A stretch of DNA of 64,000 nt from Zelopaecilomyces penicillatus (GCA_005765155.1 VCCP01000004.1:310001-374000), one strand, 5' to 3'. Shown: positions 20,262 to 32,878, counted from the stretch's first letter. Numbers and translations: made by a program. Notes: generated by a model not told the origin, from the letters alone.

Positions 20262-20325
20262 ATTATGGGAGGTAACCTGATTATGGGAGGTAACCTGATT
20301 ATGGGAGGTAACCTGACTATGGGAG
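20262..20325. repeat. 18-bp tandem repeat, about 3.5 copies
   Basis: The unit ATTATGGGAGGTAACCTG repeats exactly at 20262, 20280 and 20298, with a partial fourth copy in which ATT becomes ACT. It lies in the spacer between the secreted-protein promoter and the 3' end of the HR-PKS gene. Confidence 0.9.
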
Positions 20326-20634
20326 TGTGAGGTTAGTAGAAGCTGGGAACAAATGGTTTCACCAGGCACTAGCCTCTACAGACTGATTCTTCGCAAATAA
20401 AAAGTGTATAGGGGCACCGAGCACCGAGCACCGTAGCTAAATCTTACTGTGATTGGCGGAGCTGTAAGCAGTCATATGAATCAAAAAGATTTATTTGCAC
20501 TAGTAAATGATCAGCTCGGTGGAACAATCATCCTCGAATCAGTAGCGGTTCCGGCTCACCTTATTCATTGGTCTATCTGAATGTTGATGCTGTTGGATTG
20601 ATCCCTATGGTTGTGACGCCTCATTATATAGGCC

Positions 20635-20880
20635 ATGCTAGCTATTCGATCTGCCACCATTCTAATCCTGGCAGTAATTTTCATCATCGGCAATTCGGTG
20701 GACCGTTTTGTAGCCACGCTGCTGCTTTGTTGGTTGGGCTATTTCTTCTACATTATAGCAAACGGTATGATAATTGGAGTATTCGCCATGGGATTGCAAC
20801 AGCGCCTTGGACTTGGTTGGTTGAATGTAGATGAATATCCTATGTTTTATTTGTGTTGCATGTCTACGCCCATTACCTAG
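20635..20880 (+). CDS. Possible small hydrophobic protein, weak
   Basis: An ATG-initiated 81-aa frame with two hydrophobic segments (ATILILAVIFIIGNSV and LLLCWLGYFFYIIANGMIIGVF). It is convergent with, and 108 bp from, the end of the PKS gene. No family recognised; it could be a remnant of a larger membrane protein or a chance frame. Confidence 0.2.
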   Translation: MLAIRSATILILAVIFIIGNSVDRFVATLLLCWLGYFFYIIANGMIIGVFAMGLQQRLGLGWLNVDEYPMFYLCCMSTPIT

Positions 20881-20987
20881 TCTTTGGGGGGCACAGATGA
20901 AATGATAAAGGTCGAGGCACCTACAGTTGAACTAAACACAAAACTACTCATACAGATCGAGGTATATTATCTAACATGTACAATATC

Positions 20988-23900
20988 TTAATCACCGCGC
21001 CTTGGAAATCTTTGCTTCAACCCCTCCAACACCGTCCTTGCTAGCTGTCCTGCCACAGATTTTCCGCTTTGTTCAAGAATCTCAAGCACCGAGATCTCCA
21101 ACCCTAGACGCTGCCGCCACCAGCCTCTCAATTCCATAGCAATCAGAGAATCAACGCCGAGAGAGGAGAGGGTCACAGCAGGCGAGTCAGATGCTGATGC
21201 CATGCGCCAGAGGATGACGTCAAGTTGATCTTCGGGCAAGTCTAAAAATGTGCACACTTTGGTCACAATGGCACGAGCAACAATGGCCTCTGGGAGTTGT
21301 GCTTCCTCTCTGGGTGGTGATGAATGCGACGGTACCAGGATTGATTGTGCTGGTGTAGAGTGTAAGATGGCCGTGGGGTCTTGAGCGCAAGCAATAAGCA
21401 AAATGGATAATGCCTGATCTGCCACTGTTGCAGATGAGGATGTGAGGTTATCGGAGCTCTTGGATACACTGTTTGACAGTAGCAGATCCGCTTCAAGGTT
21501 TTGGTAGACGAGGAAGCGTGCATCTCCTTTCCACGGATAGTTGGTGTTTACACTTATACTAGTATCGGAGGTTGAAGTTGGTATGCTTGGTCTTAGACCA
21601 GGCGTGATGTGATATGATCTACTGGTCAGCTCAATAAAGTCCTGTGACATCTCCCTTCGCGCTATCGGATGTCTCGATGTAGTAGTAGCCACACCCACAG
21701 CTTCTAGCAATTCTTTCTCGGGCAACAAGTACTTGAACGTTGATCTTATGCCTGCATCACGGCCGACCTGATCTTGAATTAGTCCAATATCCTCCACCGG
21801 GCCGATGTCAAGTACGGATGCGGCGTAGCCTTGCCGACGCCGATGCTCAACAAAGGCTGACAAGAAAGCATTAGCTGCTGCGTAATTGGTCTGTCCGTAC
21901 CATCCATGAACGGCTGACTGCGAGCTAAAGAGGACAAAAAAGTCCAACGACCTATGTGAGGAAGAAAATGCATTGTGAAGATTCAGTGTTCCTGTAATCT
22001 TGGACGACAGGGTGGAGTGCCATTGTCCATATGTCATGGAGCCAAAGTTATTGTCATTCAACTCGGCTGCCATGTGTAAAACCCCGCGAATGGTTTCATC
22101 TACAGACGCAATTGCCTTGTTGACATCTTCAAGCACAGCCACGTCTCCTTTCACAATTGTGTATGAGCATTTGAGAGCCTCCAGCTCATCAAAAAATGAG
22201 CGATGCGCAATCTGGGCCTCTATAGAGCCCTTTGAACGAGATAGAAACACAAGCTTTTTAGCTCCGTGCTCGGCCATCCAAACGGCCACTGACCTGCCAA
22301 TGCCTCCAAGGCCGCCAACCAGAAGATAAGCTGCACCTGGATCAAACGTAATAGATGGTGTAGGCATGTGAGGGCTGATTTCCGTGGTTGTAGTCGCTAG
22401 TTCCTCAGGCACAGTCATGACAATCTTGCCAATATGTTCTCCTTTCTGGAGAGATCGGAAGCATTGTTCAGCCTTGGTTGTCGCAAAGGTCTTAATCGGA
22501 AGTGCTGAGATTTTGCCTTGACGATAAAGTTCCAGCACCCTGTGCATCACACTCGAATGGAAATCCGGCCGATCAACGATAATTTGTTCATAATCCACCC
22601 CATAGTAGCCACGGTTACGGCTGAAATTGGACATGTCGAGTTTAGCGCGCTGTTGGATATCCCTCTTTCCAAGCTCAACCATGACTCCAAAGTCGGCAAC
22701 GCAGTCCCATGATACATGAAGCAGGTCGCCAGCCAGCGAATTCAGTACGAGGTCAACTCCACGACCCTGTGTCTTGAGCATCAGCTTTTTGCCAAATGTT
22801 GGTGAGCGTGAGTCAAAAATATGATCAGCAGGAATCTGGAACTGGTTGTGCAGATATTCAGCTTTGGCCTCATTTCCGACAGTTGCGTATACTTCGACCC
22901 CAAGAGCCTGGCATATCTGAATTGCAGATAATCCGACACCACCGCAAGCCGAGTGGATCAAGACACTTTGTCCTTGTCTGATCCTACCAATATCCATGAG
23001 TGCTACAACACTTGTGCAAAACACAATCCACATTCCAGCAGCATCTTCTAAACTGAGCTCGTCGGGTATAGGTACGCACTGTTTCTCTGTAGCGACGACT
23101 TGTGTGTTGAAACTTCCGGGTCGCAGGACTACCACTCGATCTCCAGGCACAAGACTGCTGACATCAGGCCCAACCTCGACGACTCTGCCAGCTGCCTCAA
23201 GTCCGAGGCCGTTTGCTCCTGGAATTGAGATGAGTCGCATTGCGAGCATGACATCTCGGAAGTTGATACCCATGGCAACCACTTCAATGCGTACTTCGTC
23301 AGTTTTGAGTAGAGATGCTCCCGTTGCCTGCCAGTGTAAGGTCTGGAGGTTGCCTTTCTGGGCAATCTGTAATTTCCTGGGAGTGATAGTAGATGCTTCG
23401 GATATGGAAGACTCTGCTTGTTTGTGTATTGAACTCCATGAATAACGTCCAATGTAGATTTTGCCACCGATCAGAGTGAATTCGTAATCAAGCACTTTTT
23501 TGCCTTCAACAGCAGTGATCTTTTCACTTGGGTCAAGCTGTTGAGGCATATACCCGCGATATTTGACATAAAACCCAGCCACATTCTCTAGTACCTTGAT
23601 ATCAGTCAAATCGTTTGCCTCTAGTGTCGAGAAATCAATGCCAAGCTCAAAGCGCAAGTTTCGTGCCATGCCCAAGATTGGCGCGTAGTCTGGGTTGGAT
23701 GGACAGTTGAGACCAAGGGACTGGGATAGCCGGGTTACCCACAACACACGTTGTTCAGGAGGGTTTATTGTTTTGGTGAAGATGTCCCGGAGTTTTTGGA
23801 ATTGATCGGGGCTCATACTGAGCAGGAATGCTCCATCGAGATCCAATAAAGACACGATGTCTTGGTGGGCTACCGGTAGCTCGCCATCACTGAACCGACA

Positions 23901-26900
23901 AAAGTCAACAGCGATACCTTGAGCGGCGAAACAACTCTCGATCGTAGTTAGAGATCCGAGTGTGGATTGTGTTGAAGATGCAATCAAGGCAGTAACTCTT
24001 CGTGAGTTTGCCAAACCAGATACTCCATTGATCAATTGCCTTGGAACGGAAGCACCAGCTGGACGAGCAATCATGAGCGCATTGATGGATGCCAACGGAT
24101 TAGAGAGACCCTGATGATCAAGAAATGAGACCTCAATCTCCCCAAATCCTGAGGCTTGAAGCTCCACTTGCCATTGTTCTGGCTTTATGTATGGCCTAGA
24201 ATCACGGTAGCCATCAACACCATCGTCCGCACCCAACCACCAGCCTTCCAGGCCCCCCATTACGAAGGATGTGGTAAATGCATCAGTGCACATCTCTTGC
24301 AAAAGAAGGTATCCGTCTGGGCGTAAAACCTTGCGAATGTTGGCCAAACTAGCTTGTAGCGACGGCGTAGCGTGGACCACATTGTTGGCGATGACAAGGT
24401 CGTAAAAGCCTGTTTTGATGCCCTGGCCTGCAGGATCCTGTGTGATGTCGAAAAGCTGATACGTCACAGCTGGGTATTGATGCTGGAATTTTCCTTTGGC
24501 GAGCGATAAAAACCCCTCTGAGATGTCAGTGAACGTATAGTTGGAGAACATCCGGTTGCCTCCCTTAGAGTAGAGGTGTGAAAGTACATGGGCTGTTGTA
24601 CTGCCTGTACCTGCGCCAACCTCTAGGATATTACAAGTTGGGCGCTCATGAGATAAAAGGTCAAGAAATGAACCATACTCGCCAAGCTCGGCCACTTGAT
24701 AGAACCGTGACAATGCGTCGTCTGCCGATAGCAACTCGAGAACCATGGATTTGCCCTCGATAATATCGGGAAGATGTTGCGCAATCCTCGCTACAGCATC
24801 AATTGCTCCTGCGCCTGTACTAGATGGGTCATCCTCCCGAATCGCGTGCTTTAAAAACGCCATTTTTGCATCGAAGGTGGCCTCGTCCATAAATTCTGGG
24901 CTGGCTTCTTGAAGCAAGAGGTTTGGCCAGACTGGATGCTGAGATGTTTCAAGACCTTCCAATGTTTCAAGGATCCAGCGTCGGAACTTTTCGAGATGCG
25001 GACTGGCGCCTTTCATACAGGATATTGTCTTCCTATGACGGCACATGGAGAGAAGAACCATTTCCTCCAGACATTTCAGTACAGAAGAAATGTCGCATGT
25101 GGTAGAGAAAAGGCTCTTCTTTTCTTTCAACCCAAGGAAGTCAAGACTTGGCATCCATGACATGGACGCATTGGAAATCTTGTCTGCTGTTTCTGCCACT
25201 TCTTCCTCGCCGTTACTGAGCCGTGACATTTTCAATCCTCGGCCCTGAATAACAATGTTGGAGACCATATCACCTCCTTCCCCGGTAGATTGCAAGCCGA
25301 CAACTGATCCCACAGTGCTGTCTCTGGTATGAGCAAGTGTCGGGGATAATGATCCATCATCATCAACATCAACTCGAAGAGAGAGATCAGAAGAGGACTG
25401 TGAGCTGTTTTGGATGCTGAGCTCCTGGATATATGTGGGCACGAAGAGACCTGCGACATCCGCTGGCTTGCCTCGAGCAGCGGCGACACTGAATGCCTGG
25501 AACACTCCATCCAAGATAGTTGGGTGTACTGCATATGGCGTATTTCCTCCCTCCCGACTGCTAGCCGCAATGATAGCAACGACGGAAGGTCTGTCAACCG
25601 CGGCAGATACTTGCGTAAGCTTGGTGAAAGCAGGGCCATAGCGAAGACCGCTTCTCTCCAGGGCTTTGTACCATCTCTTAACAGAGACCTGCCTTGGGAA
25701 TGGCTTCACAAGAGATTGCTGTGTTTCGAGGCCGTGATTGTCGATGCTCATAGTTGTATCGATCGGCGATGATTGTGTAGATGCTTGTACTTGGCCGTGA
25801 CAGTGCCGTGTCCATGTCCCATTCTGAACCGATGACACCGAAAAGTCGTACCATGATGCAGACACCTCGCTTTCCGTCAAACGCACCGGTCGAAGCTGTG
25901 TCATGATTTCCACCGTCGTGCTTTCGCGTAAAATCAGGGCTGCCGCAATTGTTACGTGCCTGACGTTATACCCGTTGAAGACATTCTCGACACCAGTGCT
26001 GCTGTTGTCGTGATTTCCCTTGTTATACATGGCCTGTTGAACAGCCTCACCAGCCATAGCGATATATCCAGCTCCAGGAAAGATAATATCCGAGCCAACT
26101 TTGTGGTCATTAATCCATGAAATGTCTTTCAAGCGCAGCAGATTGCGCCATGCCGGTTCCAGCTCGTTGTTCTCAAGCACTTGCGTGCCGAGGAGCTCAT
26201 GTCGCGGGAACCTACGATGTCGCCAAGCATCTCCCATGCGCCGATTCTGGTGGTTGTTGCCGTGACTTGTAATTCTCTCAGATCGCCATTGATACCGCGG
26301 TAGATCCACGACGACGGAGCCTTTGGAAAAGATGGAGTTCAGATTGACTGACACACCGAGACAGTGCAGGTTGCCCAAGGCGCTGAGCAGACACTTATCG
26401 CTGGGTTCTTTTCGAACCAGAGTAGGTACATAGGACGAAGCCTTTGCCGCCGATCCTGCTGCATATTTGAAACACTGTCGAAGTGTTCCTCGTAGGGCAG
26501 AGTGTGGACCTACCTCCAAGAAGACCTTGTGCCCCGAGCCCATAGTGGTATCTTCAAGAACAGCTCTGACAGCCTGGTTGAAGAGCACGGGTTGGACTAG
26601 GTTCGCTCGCCAATATGATACGTCAAGTACCTCGTTAGCATCTAGCTTTTTGCCTCTTGTTGTTGAATACATCGGAATCCGTGGGGTGCCGCATTTAATA
26701 TCGCTAAATGACTGGGCATAAACGTCGGAGATCTCTTCCATGTGGCCTACAAATAGTAGGTTAGTATATCAGCTCTTTGACAGAGATTTTACTAGGGAGG
26801 TACTCCGATTGCCTACTTGAATGATATGCCATGTCCACCTGCAGCCGCCGTAGAAACGCTTGAGGCTTATCCCCTTGGATCTGAGCAATTACAGCCTCTA

Positions 26901-29267
26901 GAACGTCTTTGTCTCCTGACAGCGTGACATTCTCGGGGCTGTTGTCGCAGCCGATTGTCACGCCAGAGCGAAGGTACGGTAGGACTTCGGGTTTCCCGAG
27001 ACCAACGACAGCCATGCCGCCGCGCGATCCTGATGGTAGACTCCGACCGCGGCGATATGAAAGTTTGATAGCATCTTCCATAGAAAGAGCGCCGCTTGCG
27101 TATGCTGCTGCAATCTCTCCACTTGAGTGCCCGATGATGGCGTCTGGTACAACTCCCCATGAATATAGGAGGTTGACAAGGCCGATTTGCACAGCGATTG
27201 TGAGTGGTTGCGACATGACTCCCACCATTGATGACGGGGATGGGTTGAGAATCGCATCTGGTTTAATGTTAGCTGACACTTCAGCTCCAGAAGATGTCCT
27301 ACTGTTATTTATTGTACATCATGTAAACATACCTCTGATTGACCATTGAGGCGGATCTGCTAGAGACGAAAGAACTTTGTCGAAATGGCGCAGGTTAGTG
27401 TCAAAGCTTGAATACATCTCTGCAAGACTCTTGCCCATTTCTGGATACTGCGCCCCTTGGCCGGTAAAGACAAGCACGAGTTTGGGATCCTCGTACGCTT
27501 GAACGGGCTGGGAGGTTGCCAACTGATCATCTACATTTCTTAATACGCTAAAACAGCGATGTGGGAGATGTTCTCTCCGGCATGCCAGCGTATATGCCAC
27601 ATCGTGAAGATTCGGGTTTTTTGTGCTGACGTATTTCTGGAGATTCGCATGATATTTGGTGAGAGAATCGGGATGATAAGCTGAGTTAAGTAGTAAATGC
27701 CAGTTCAATCCAGATTTGTGATTGGTTTCCATGTCTCGACGCAAATGAGCAAATAAGGATGACGCTGCAGAGTCGAGGATGACGTGGGCGTTTGTGCCGC
27801 CGAGCCCAAATGAGTTGACGCTGATTCTCTCAAGCCTGCCTGCAGGCCATTGAGTGGGTTTGGTAGGAACGATGAGTTTCGCTTCTTTAAACGGTACTAG
27901 ATTTTGTTGAAAACGCCGAATTAGCTTATAATCTAGCCGGTATTTGCTACTAGAGTGCTGCACTTACTCTTGGGATTCGGGTTGTTGAATTTGATGTTGG
28001 GTGGAATAACCTTGTGTTCCAGTGCCAGAACGGCCTTGATCAAGCTCGTTAGACCAGAAGCACCTTCACCATGTCCGACATTTGGTTTCACCTAGGATTC
28101 AAATACAGTTTAGTAAGTCTATGATGGAAGTTTGAGCCCCAAAAAAGGTTGTCATGTCCAACATACCGAACCTATGTGGATCCCATGGTCTCCAAATACC
28201 TTCGCGACGGCACCTGTCTCGGTGACATCACCAACCACGGTTCCCGTACCGTGAAGTTCGAAGAAGGCTGTATCGGCCGGGTCAAGGCGTGCATTCCGGT
28301 ATGCTGAGCGAATTAGGCGTTCATGTGCCAGCCCATTGGGGTTCATTAGAGAGGATGATGTGGATGAGCCACTGCCGTCTGAATTGGACGCTGTACCGCG
28401 AATGACTGCCCGCACCGGATCTCCGTCGGCAATTGCATCACGCAGCCGCCGGAGGTAAACAGCGTTGACTGCCTCCCCACGGGCGTATCCATCGGCAGAA
28501 GCATCTAGAGTTTTACATGATGCATCAGGCGCCAGAGCACCTACTTCGGACAGGCCAATCGTGAGCGATGGGCTGAGGATGAGATTGGCAGCAGCGACGA
28601 CAGCACCAGAGCAATCGCCAGATCGCAGAGCCTGGACAGCGGCGTGCAAGGCAACAAGAGATGCTGAGCAGGCGGTTCTATAGGTAACGCTGGGTCCTCG
28701 TAGATCGTATTCGTAGGACACACGATTTGCCAACATGAAATCTGCCGACCCGGTAACTCGGTGTGGGCCGTGGGCTTGGGTATCTTTGGCCGACAGGTCT
28801 TGCCAGTCCTCTCCAAAAGAACCTATAAACACGCCGATATCCTGGCCCCTGGAAGATTCGCCCGCACTCTCTAGGCACTCCCGTACAATCTCAAGAAGCT
28901 GACGTTGTACCAGGTCCAGGTCCGAGACTTCTGCGCGGTTCATAGAAAACGCACTCGAGTCGAACGCCTCTGGATCAGCAGTCGAAGAATCAAGAAAGTA
29001 ACCATATCCGACACTGGCTGTCCCAGGTCGCCGTAAGCTGTCGAAAAAGGCACTGGAGTTGTAGCGGCTCGAGGGGATTGCACCTCGTGCATCCCGACCG
29101 TCGAGAAGAAACTCCCAGAATTCATCTGGTGACGAAATGTTTCCGGGTAGGCGGGTAGCCATGCCACAGATGGCGATGGGCTCATTGTGAGTGTCTAGAC
29201 CGGTGGTGAGGCCATTACTAAGATATGCATCACCTTCTAGGTCGACTGGGTGGTTGTATGAACCCAT
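20988..29267 (-). CDS. Highly reducing polyketide synthase, apparently intact (KS-AT-DH-MT-ER-KR-ACP)
   Basis: An iterative type I PKS of 2662 aa. Exons are 29267-28167, 28091-27968, 27896-27333, 27257-26817 and 26746-20988, all GT-AG with consistent phases. In order: KS with TACSAS (Cys near 198), ELHGTGT and VKPNVGHGEG; AT with GHSSGEIAAAY near 640; DH with HKVGSDIIFPGAG near 960 and HPTILDGVFQ near 1156. Next are MT with LEVGAGTGSTT near 1445, ER with GINFRDVM near 1904 and CGGVGLSAIQ, KR with LLVGGLGGIG near 2218 and NYAAANAF, and ACP with GVDSLIAM near 2608. Every catalytic motif I could check is present, so a methylated, fully reduced chain is expected. There is no thioesterase domain; release needs a separate enzyme. 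Codons 1-16 before the KS look normal; the ATG at 29267 is preferred over the longer frame starting 29402. Confidence 0.93.
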
Positions 29268-29787
29268 TAGAGAAACTTGCCAAGGAAATGAACAGATGAG
29301 CGCTAGAAAAAGGAGACAATAGAAAAAAAAATAAGAAAAAGGGAAAATAGTTGTTACAGTTCTAGACGTGCATGAATTATAGAAGGGCCTAAAACATATC
29401 ATTAATGCTCGCTAGATCACTATTATACATGATAGCGAACTGTTTTCTCAGCATGTTTTGAACATCTGACAAAGTGGCACAGCTTGGTAAGAGTCTTTAT
29501 TTTTAGGTTGTTTTAGATTGTCTATTCAACCCACAGCCCCAAGTTGTGGGGGGGCTTGTCCGCTTACATGCAGAATATAAGCACTTAACACACGCCACCA
29601 GGGCGTTTCAAGTTTTTCCCATTCTCACCAATCCGCGCCCTCGGTAATTCGCTTCCATAACGTGTAGATATAGGGCTGACCGGGCGTGCGGATACCCGGA
29701 GGGGGGTAGACAAAAGCGGAGTAGACGCCGGGACGGGGCTTGCATAGACGAGCCGGATGCAGTAAATGCATGGGAGGTTCCATCCAA
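29268..29787. other. Intergenic, HR-PKS promoter region
   Basis: The 5' flank of the PKS gene (minus strand) and 3' flank of the SEC11-like gene. It contains an A-rich leader (29318-29346) next to the PKS start. No gene or clear palindromic operator recognised. Confidence 0.4.
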
Positions 29788-30390
29788 TTAAAGTAAGAAT
29801 ACAAACAAAGCTAGTAGGCCCCAGACGCAGCCCTTGATCCAACCGTTTTCACTCAACCAGATGGTGGGCCAGCCGAGCCACCGGACTGATCCACCAACGA
29901 TGCCAATGACTTCAGCTCGGGTGAGGGATGTTCTGTGGTCAGGGTACATGGACCGGTCATCAATGGGGTTGTTGTCGCCTTTTGTGAGAAAGTGCTGCTC
30001 CTTGTGGCTATGATCGACGACACCAGGATCAGGGCGCGCGCCCGTCTGCTCTCTAGCACCGACTGAGTCCCCTGACTGTGTTTTCTTGCTGCGTGGCATC
30101 TCCTTGCTCGTCTTTGTTGTTGCCTTGATAATCCGATGTACCATTGGCAGGTTGGAGTTTGGCAACCAGCAGAACGCAATGTCGCCGACCTCCAGCTCCC
30201 GGGTAGGATTCCAGACAAAGATCACATCGCCCCTATAGAAAACCGGTTCCATGGACTGGGAGGTGACCACGGCGATGGGTGTGTTTACCCCTGTGAGGTA
30301 GCGTAGCGTATGCCAAGAGGTGAAAATAGAAAAGAGGGCCAATGTGCAGATGGCAGCGTGCTGCAAGAATCGAGAGCCTGAGTGCTTCAT
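29788..30390 (-). CDS. SEC11: SEC11-like signal peptidase catalytic subunit
   Basis: A 200-aa membrane serine protease of the ER signal peptidase complex type (S26B). The order is an N-terminal helix (HAAICTLALFSIFTSW), SQSMEPVFYRGD with the nucleophile Ser, PMVHRII with the His, FLTKGDNNPIDD with the Asp, then a C-terminal helix (GCVWGLLALFVFLL). The start is taken at MKHSGSRF, like yeast Sec11; an upstream ATG at 30468 in the same frame would add 26 residues. Between VHRII and the GDNN box lies a hydrophilic insertion of about 35 residues (KEMPRSKKTQSGDSVGARE region), longer than usual. SEC11 is normally a single essential housekeeping gene. A divergent copy directly upstream-adjacent to an HR-PKS is unexpected, and its cluster role is unknown. 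Confidence 0.85.
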   Translation of the reverse strand: MKHSGSRFLQHAAICTLALFSIFTSWHTLRYLTGVNTPIAVVTSQSMEPVFYRGDVIFVWNPTRELEVGDIAFCWLPNSNLPMVHRIIKATTKTSKEMPRSKKTQSGDSVGAREQTGARPDPGVVDHSHKEQHFLTKGDNNPIDDRSMYPDHRTSLTRAEVIGIVGGSVRWLGWPTIWLSENGWIKGCVWGLLALFVFLL

Positions 30391-31072
30391 TATTTCTGGT
30401 TTATTGCCGTGGGAGTTTGGTCGGGGGCTACAATTGAAAAGTGCATGTGCATAACCAAAAGGAGGCACCGAGCTTGGATGCCATTTATACGCTATGGCCT
30501 AGAATATGGGAGCACTCGCAAGATTATCTCAGCAGGGGCGCAATGTGTTGCTAACCAACCTCTTTGAGACCGAGACAGCGGAGTGTAAAGAAGTAAGCTT
30601 AACATCGATTGGGAGAAGCTCAAATAAGGCAGATAATAGACTAGGAGGCTGAGTCGCTCTCCAAGTTGCATTTTCTGGGGTTAGCTGGCTTGGGCTGTGC
30701 AAGATGGTATACCCGGAATTATTATCCGCAGTCGTTTATTAAACGCGCTGAGAGATATGTGGCGGGAGGCGTCCAATCAGCCGATTTGTCTCACCGTACA
30801 GCTCATTGGTAGTTTAATCATACGCCACAGGTCTTGAAATAAGCTTACAAATGCTCGTACAGCGAGAAGACTTATTGGCAAACATGAGTATGTAATATCC
30901 TATCTATAGACACGTTGATGGTGGAATCAGGGTTGAGTAAATATTCAATTATCAAAGGCAATAGTTGGCATAAGGAGTTATATCTATTTGAAATAAAATA
31001 AAAAGGTAAAACAGCAGAGAGCCATGTATACAACAGACAGACAAAAGCGCCGCAGCATATGTTGAGTATAAC
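30391..31072. other. Intergenic, no gene seen
   Basis: The spacer between the SEC11-like start and the 3' end of the acyltransferase gene. AT-rich near 30940-31010; no supported frame. Confidence 0.4.
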
Positions 31073-32269
31073 TCAAACAGGGGCACACAATACCTTTACA
31101 AATTGAACCTTTGGAAGCGACCAAAACAGAAACCCCCAAGTCCATGCATATCCGCAGACTCGCGTCAGCATCGGCATCGCGCTTATCAGGCGCTGCGCAG
31201 GGCTGAATGAGGGTAACAAGAGCTTATGGAAGATATCCTCAAACAGGATAGCCGTAAAGTTCATAGCGTACCAGGAGACGTCTTCCCACCACCCACACCT
31301 AAACCCTTGCTTCCATGTAAGCAGGGCGTGGCCAAGCCCGGACAAAAGAAACACTAAACCCGGAGTGAGCATCCTGGAAAACTTCACACCGAGTTTCTTT
31401 GCCCCAAGAAGGCGGAGTAGCGTAGATGAGATTGAGACCAACGTGGGCCCCACGAGGCGGTGCCAGAAGCGGCCCCAGAACATGCGCAGTGAGAATGTAT
31501 CACGGAGGATGTTGCCGAACAGGGGAGGCCACTCTGCTGGCGTGTCAATTCGTAGTAGGCCGATGGCTAAAGATGCCAAGGCAGCGTGGAAGAAGTTGTT
31601 GATTAGCCAGGTGACTGCGACAAATTCCGCCACGGTGAATAAGCGCAAGGTGATCTCGGTGGAGTTGACCTGCGGCAGACGCCGGAACAGGGACGCTTGT
31701 TGTCCCAAGTCTAGTTGGGCAGCTCCATCTCCCAGGAGGGCCATCAAAAGAGTCCCACCGTAGTGGGTGTAGATGGAGTAGACTAATGCGCATATCCCTG
31801 CGCGGAAAAGCTGATGGAGGGCGTACCAAGTGTGTTGTTTTTCAGTGGCGATAATATTGGCCGCGATTGCTGCATGATCAACACGTTTTTCATCCTTTGT
31901 GTCTGTTTCTTTTGTCTCTGCGTGCGCGGTGATGAGTGTAGTAGGGACTCTGCGTGAATTGTACAACATGTTGTACGCCGCGAGCCAAGATCTCCTGGAA
32001 AAAGCCGGTTGCACGTCCAGAACATGCCGCTCAATGACAAGGAGACTGATCATGTGGAGCTCCCAGATGATAATGAAGTATCCCATGAGCATTGTGACAG
32101 GCATTGGTCCAGGAATGTCATTGATTCGGCTGAACGCAGCAACGCAAAATGTGGAGATTGCTAGGAGCAGACCCCATCGGGATAGCTGGCTACCGGTCTG
32201 AAGGGCGACGAGGCCAAGGAAAGAGGCAACACCGAATTTGCCAAACGGCAGTAATGCGTTGTATGACAT
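31073..32269 (-). CDS. MBOAT / wax-synthase-type O-acyltransferase
   Basis: A single-exon 398-aa polytopic membrane enzyme of the wax-synthase-like MBOAT group used in fungal secondary metabolism, where an acyl-CoA is transferred to a hydroxyl of the product (trichothecene TRI7-like enzymes are the familiar type). About eight hydrophobic segments are visible. The diagnostic block WPPLFGNILRDTFSLRMFWG followed by FWHRLV lies at about residues 243-268. FLLSGLGHALLTW, near residue 314, contains the conserved histidine of the family. The frame is intact from the ATG at 32269. It lies on the same strand as the PKS and SEC11-like genes, so an acetylated or otherwise acylated polyketide is a reasonable inference. 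Confidence 0.88.
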   Translation of the reverse strand: MSYNALLPFGKFGVASFLGLVALQTGSQLSRWGLLLAISTFCVAAFSRINDIPGPMPVTMLMGYFIIIWELHMISLLVIERHVLDVQPAFSRRSWLAAYNMLYNSRRVPTTLITAHAETKETDTKDEKRVDHAAIAANIIATEKQHTWYALHQLFRAGICALVYSIYTHYGGTLLMALLGDGAAQLDLGQQASLFRRLPQVNSTEITLRLFTVAEFVAVTWLINNFFHAALASLAIGLLRIDTPAEWPPLFGNILRDTFSLRMFWGRFWHRLVGPTLVSISSTLLRLLGAKKLGVKFSRMLTPGLVFLLSGLGHALLTWKQGFRCGWWEDVSWYAMNFTAILFEDIFHKLLLPSFSPAQRLISAMPMLTRVCGYAWTWGFLFWSLPKVQFVKVLCAPV

Positions 32270-32878
32270 GACTTGATGTTTTAGGTAGTTGTGCGGAATG
32301 GAAATGTGAGAAGAACGGTGAAAGTGGGAAGTATGGTGTAGGTCAGAAAAACGTCAGATCTCAAGACGAGTGGCCCAAGAACAAACAAACAAGCAAATAA
32401 TGTGGGAATAAGAAGAAATACCATAAAACCAGGGTTTGTGGATGCAAAGATCGCTTGTGGTCGGGTATCAAGGCATGATATCTATACTTAGCAAACGTTC
32501 GTCCTTGATATGTAAGCACCGCGGCTATCTCCATGCTCCAGCCATCCCTGGTCAGGAGGGCTGGGTCGAGGCGACGTCCGCAGCTCGATCGATTACCTAG
32601 TCTCACATCAGCGTATAATTTCCTAAATTTAGTTGTTAGGCAAGGCGTAGAATGCCATGCATGATCAGGCGTCTAATAAGCTTAATTGTCATTAACAGTA
32701 TCCTATATCAGTTATATAAAGCGCAAATTGAAGTCTCACTATTTTATCAGTTTCATTAGCACATCAACACTTTAACATCTACAACCAACAACAATCTTCA
32801 GTCTTCAATCTCTTCAATCCTCGCCAACAACAACACAAACACACACATACACACATCAACATCCATTTCATCGTCAAA
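32270..32878. other. Divergent intergenic region with promoter elements
   Basis: Between the acyltransferase start (minus) and the small secreted protein start (plus). The right part has a TATA box (32713-32720) and a long CA/CT-rich leader (32760-32878) typical of strongly expressed fungal genes. Confidence 0.45.
32713..32720 (+). promoter_or_regulatory. TATA box of the small secreted protein gene
   Basis: TATATAAA about 160 bp before the ATG at 32879, followed by a leader rich in CAACA/ACACA. Confidence 0.55.
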
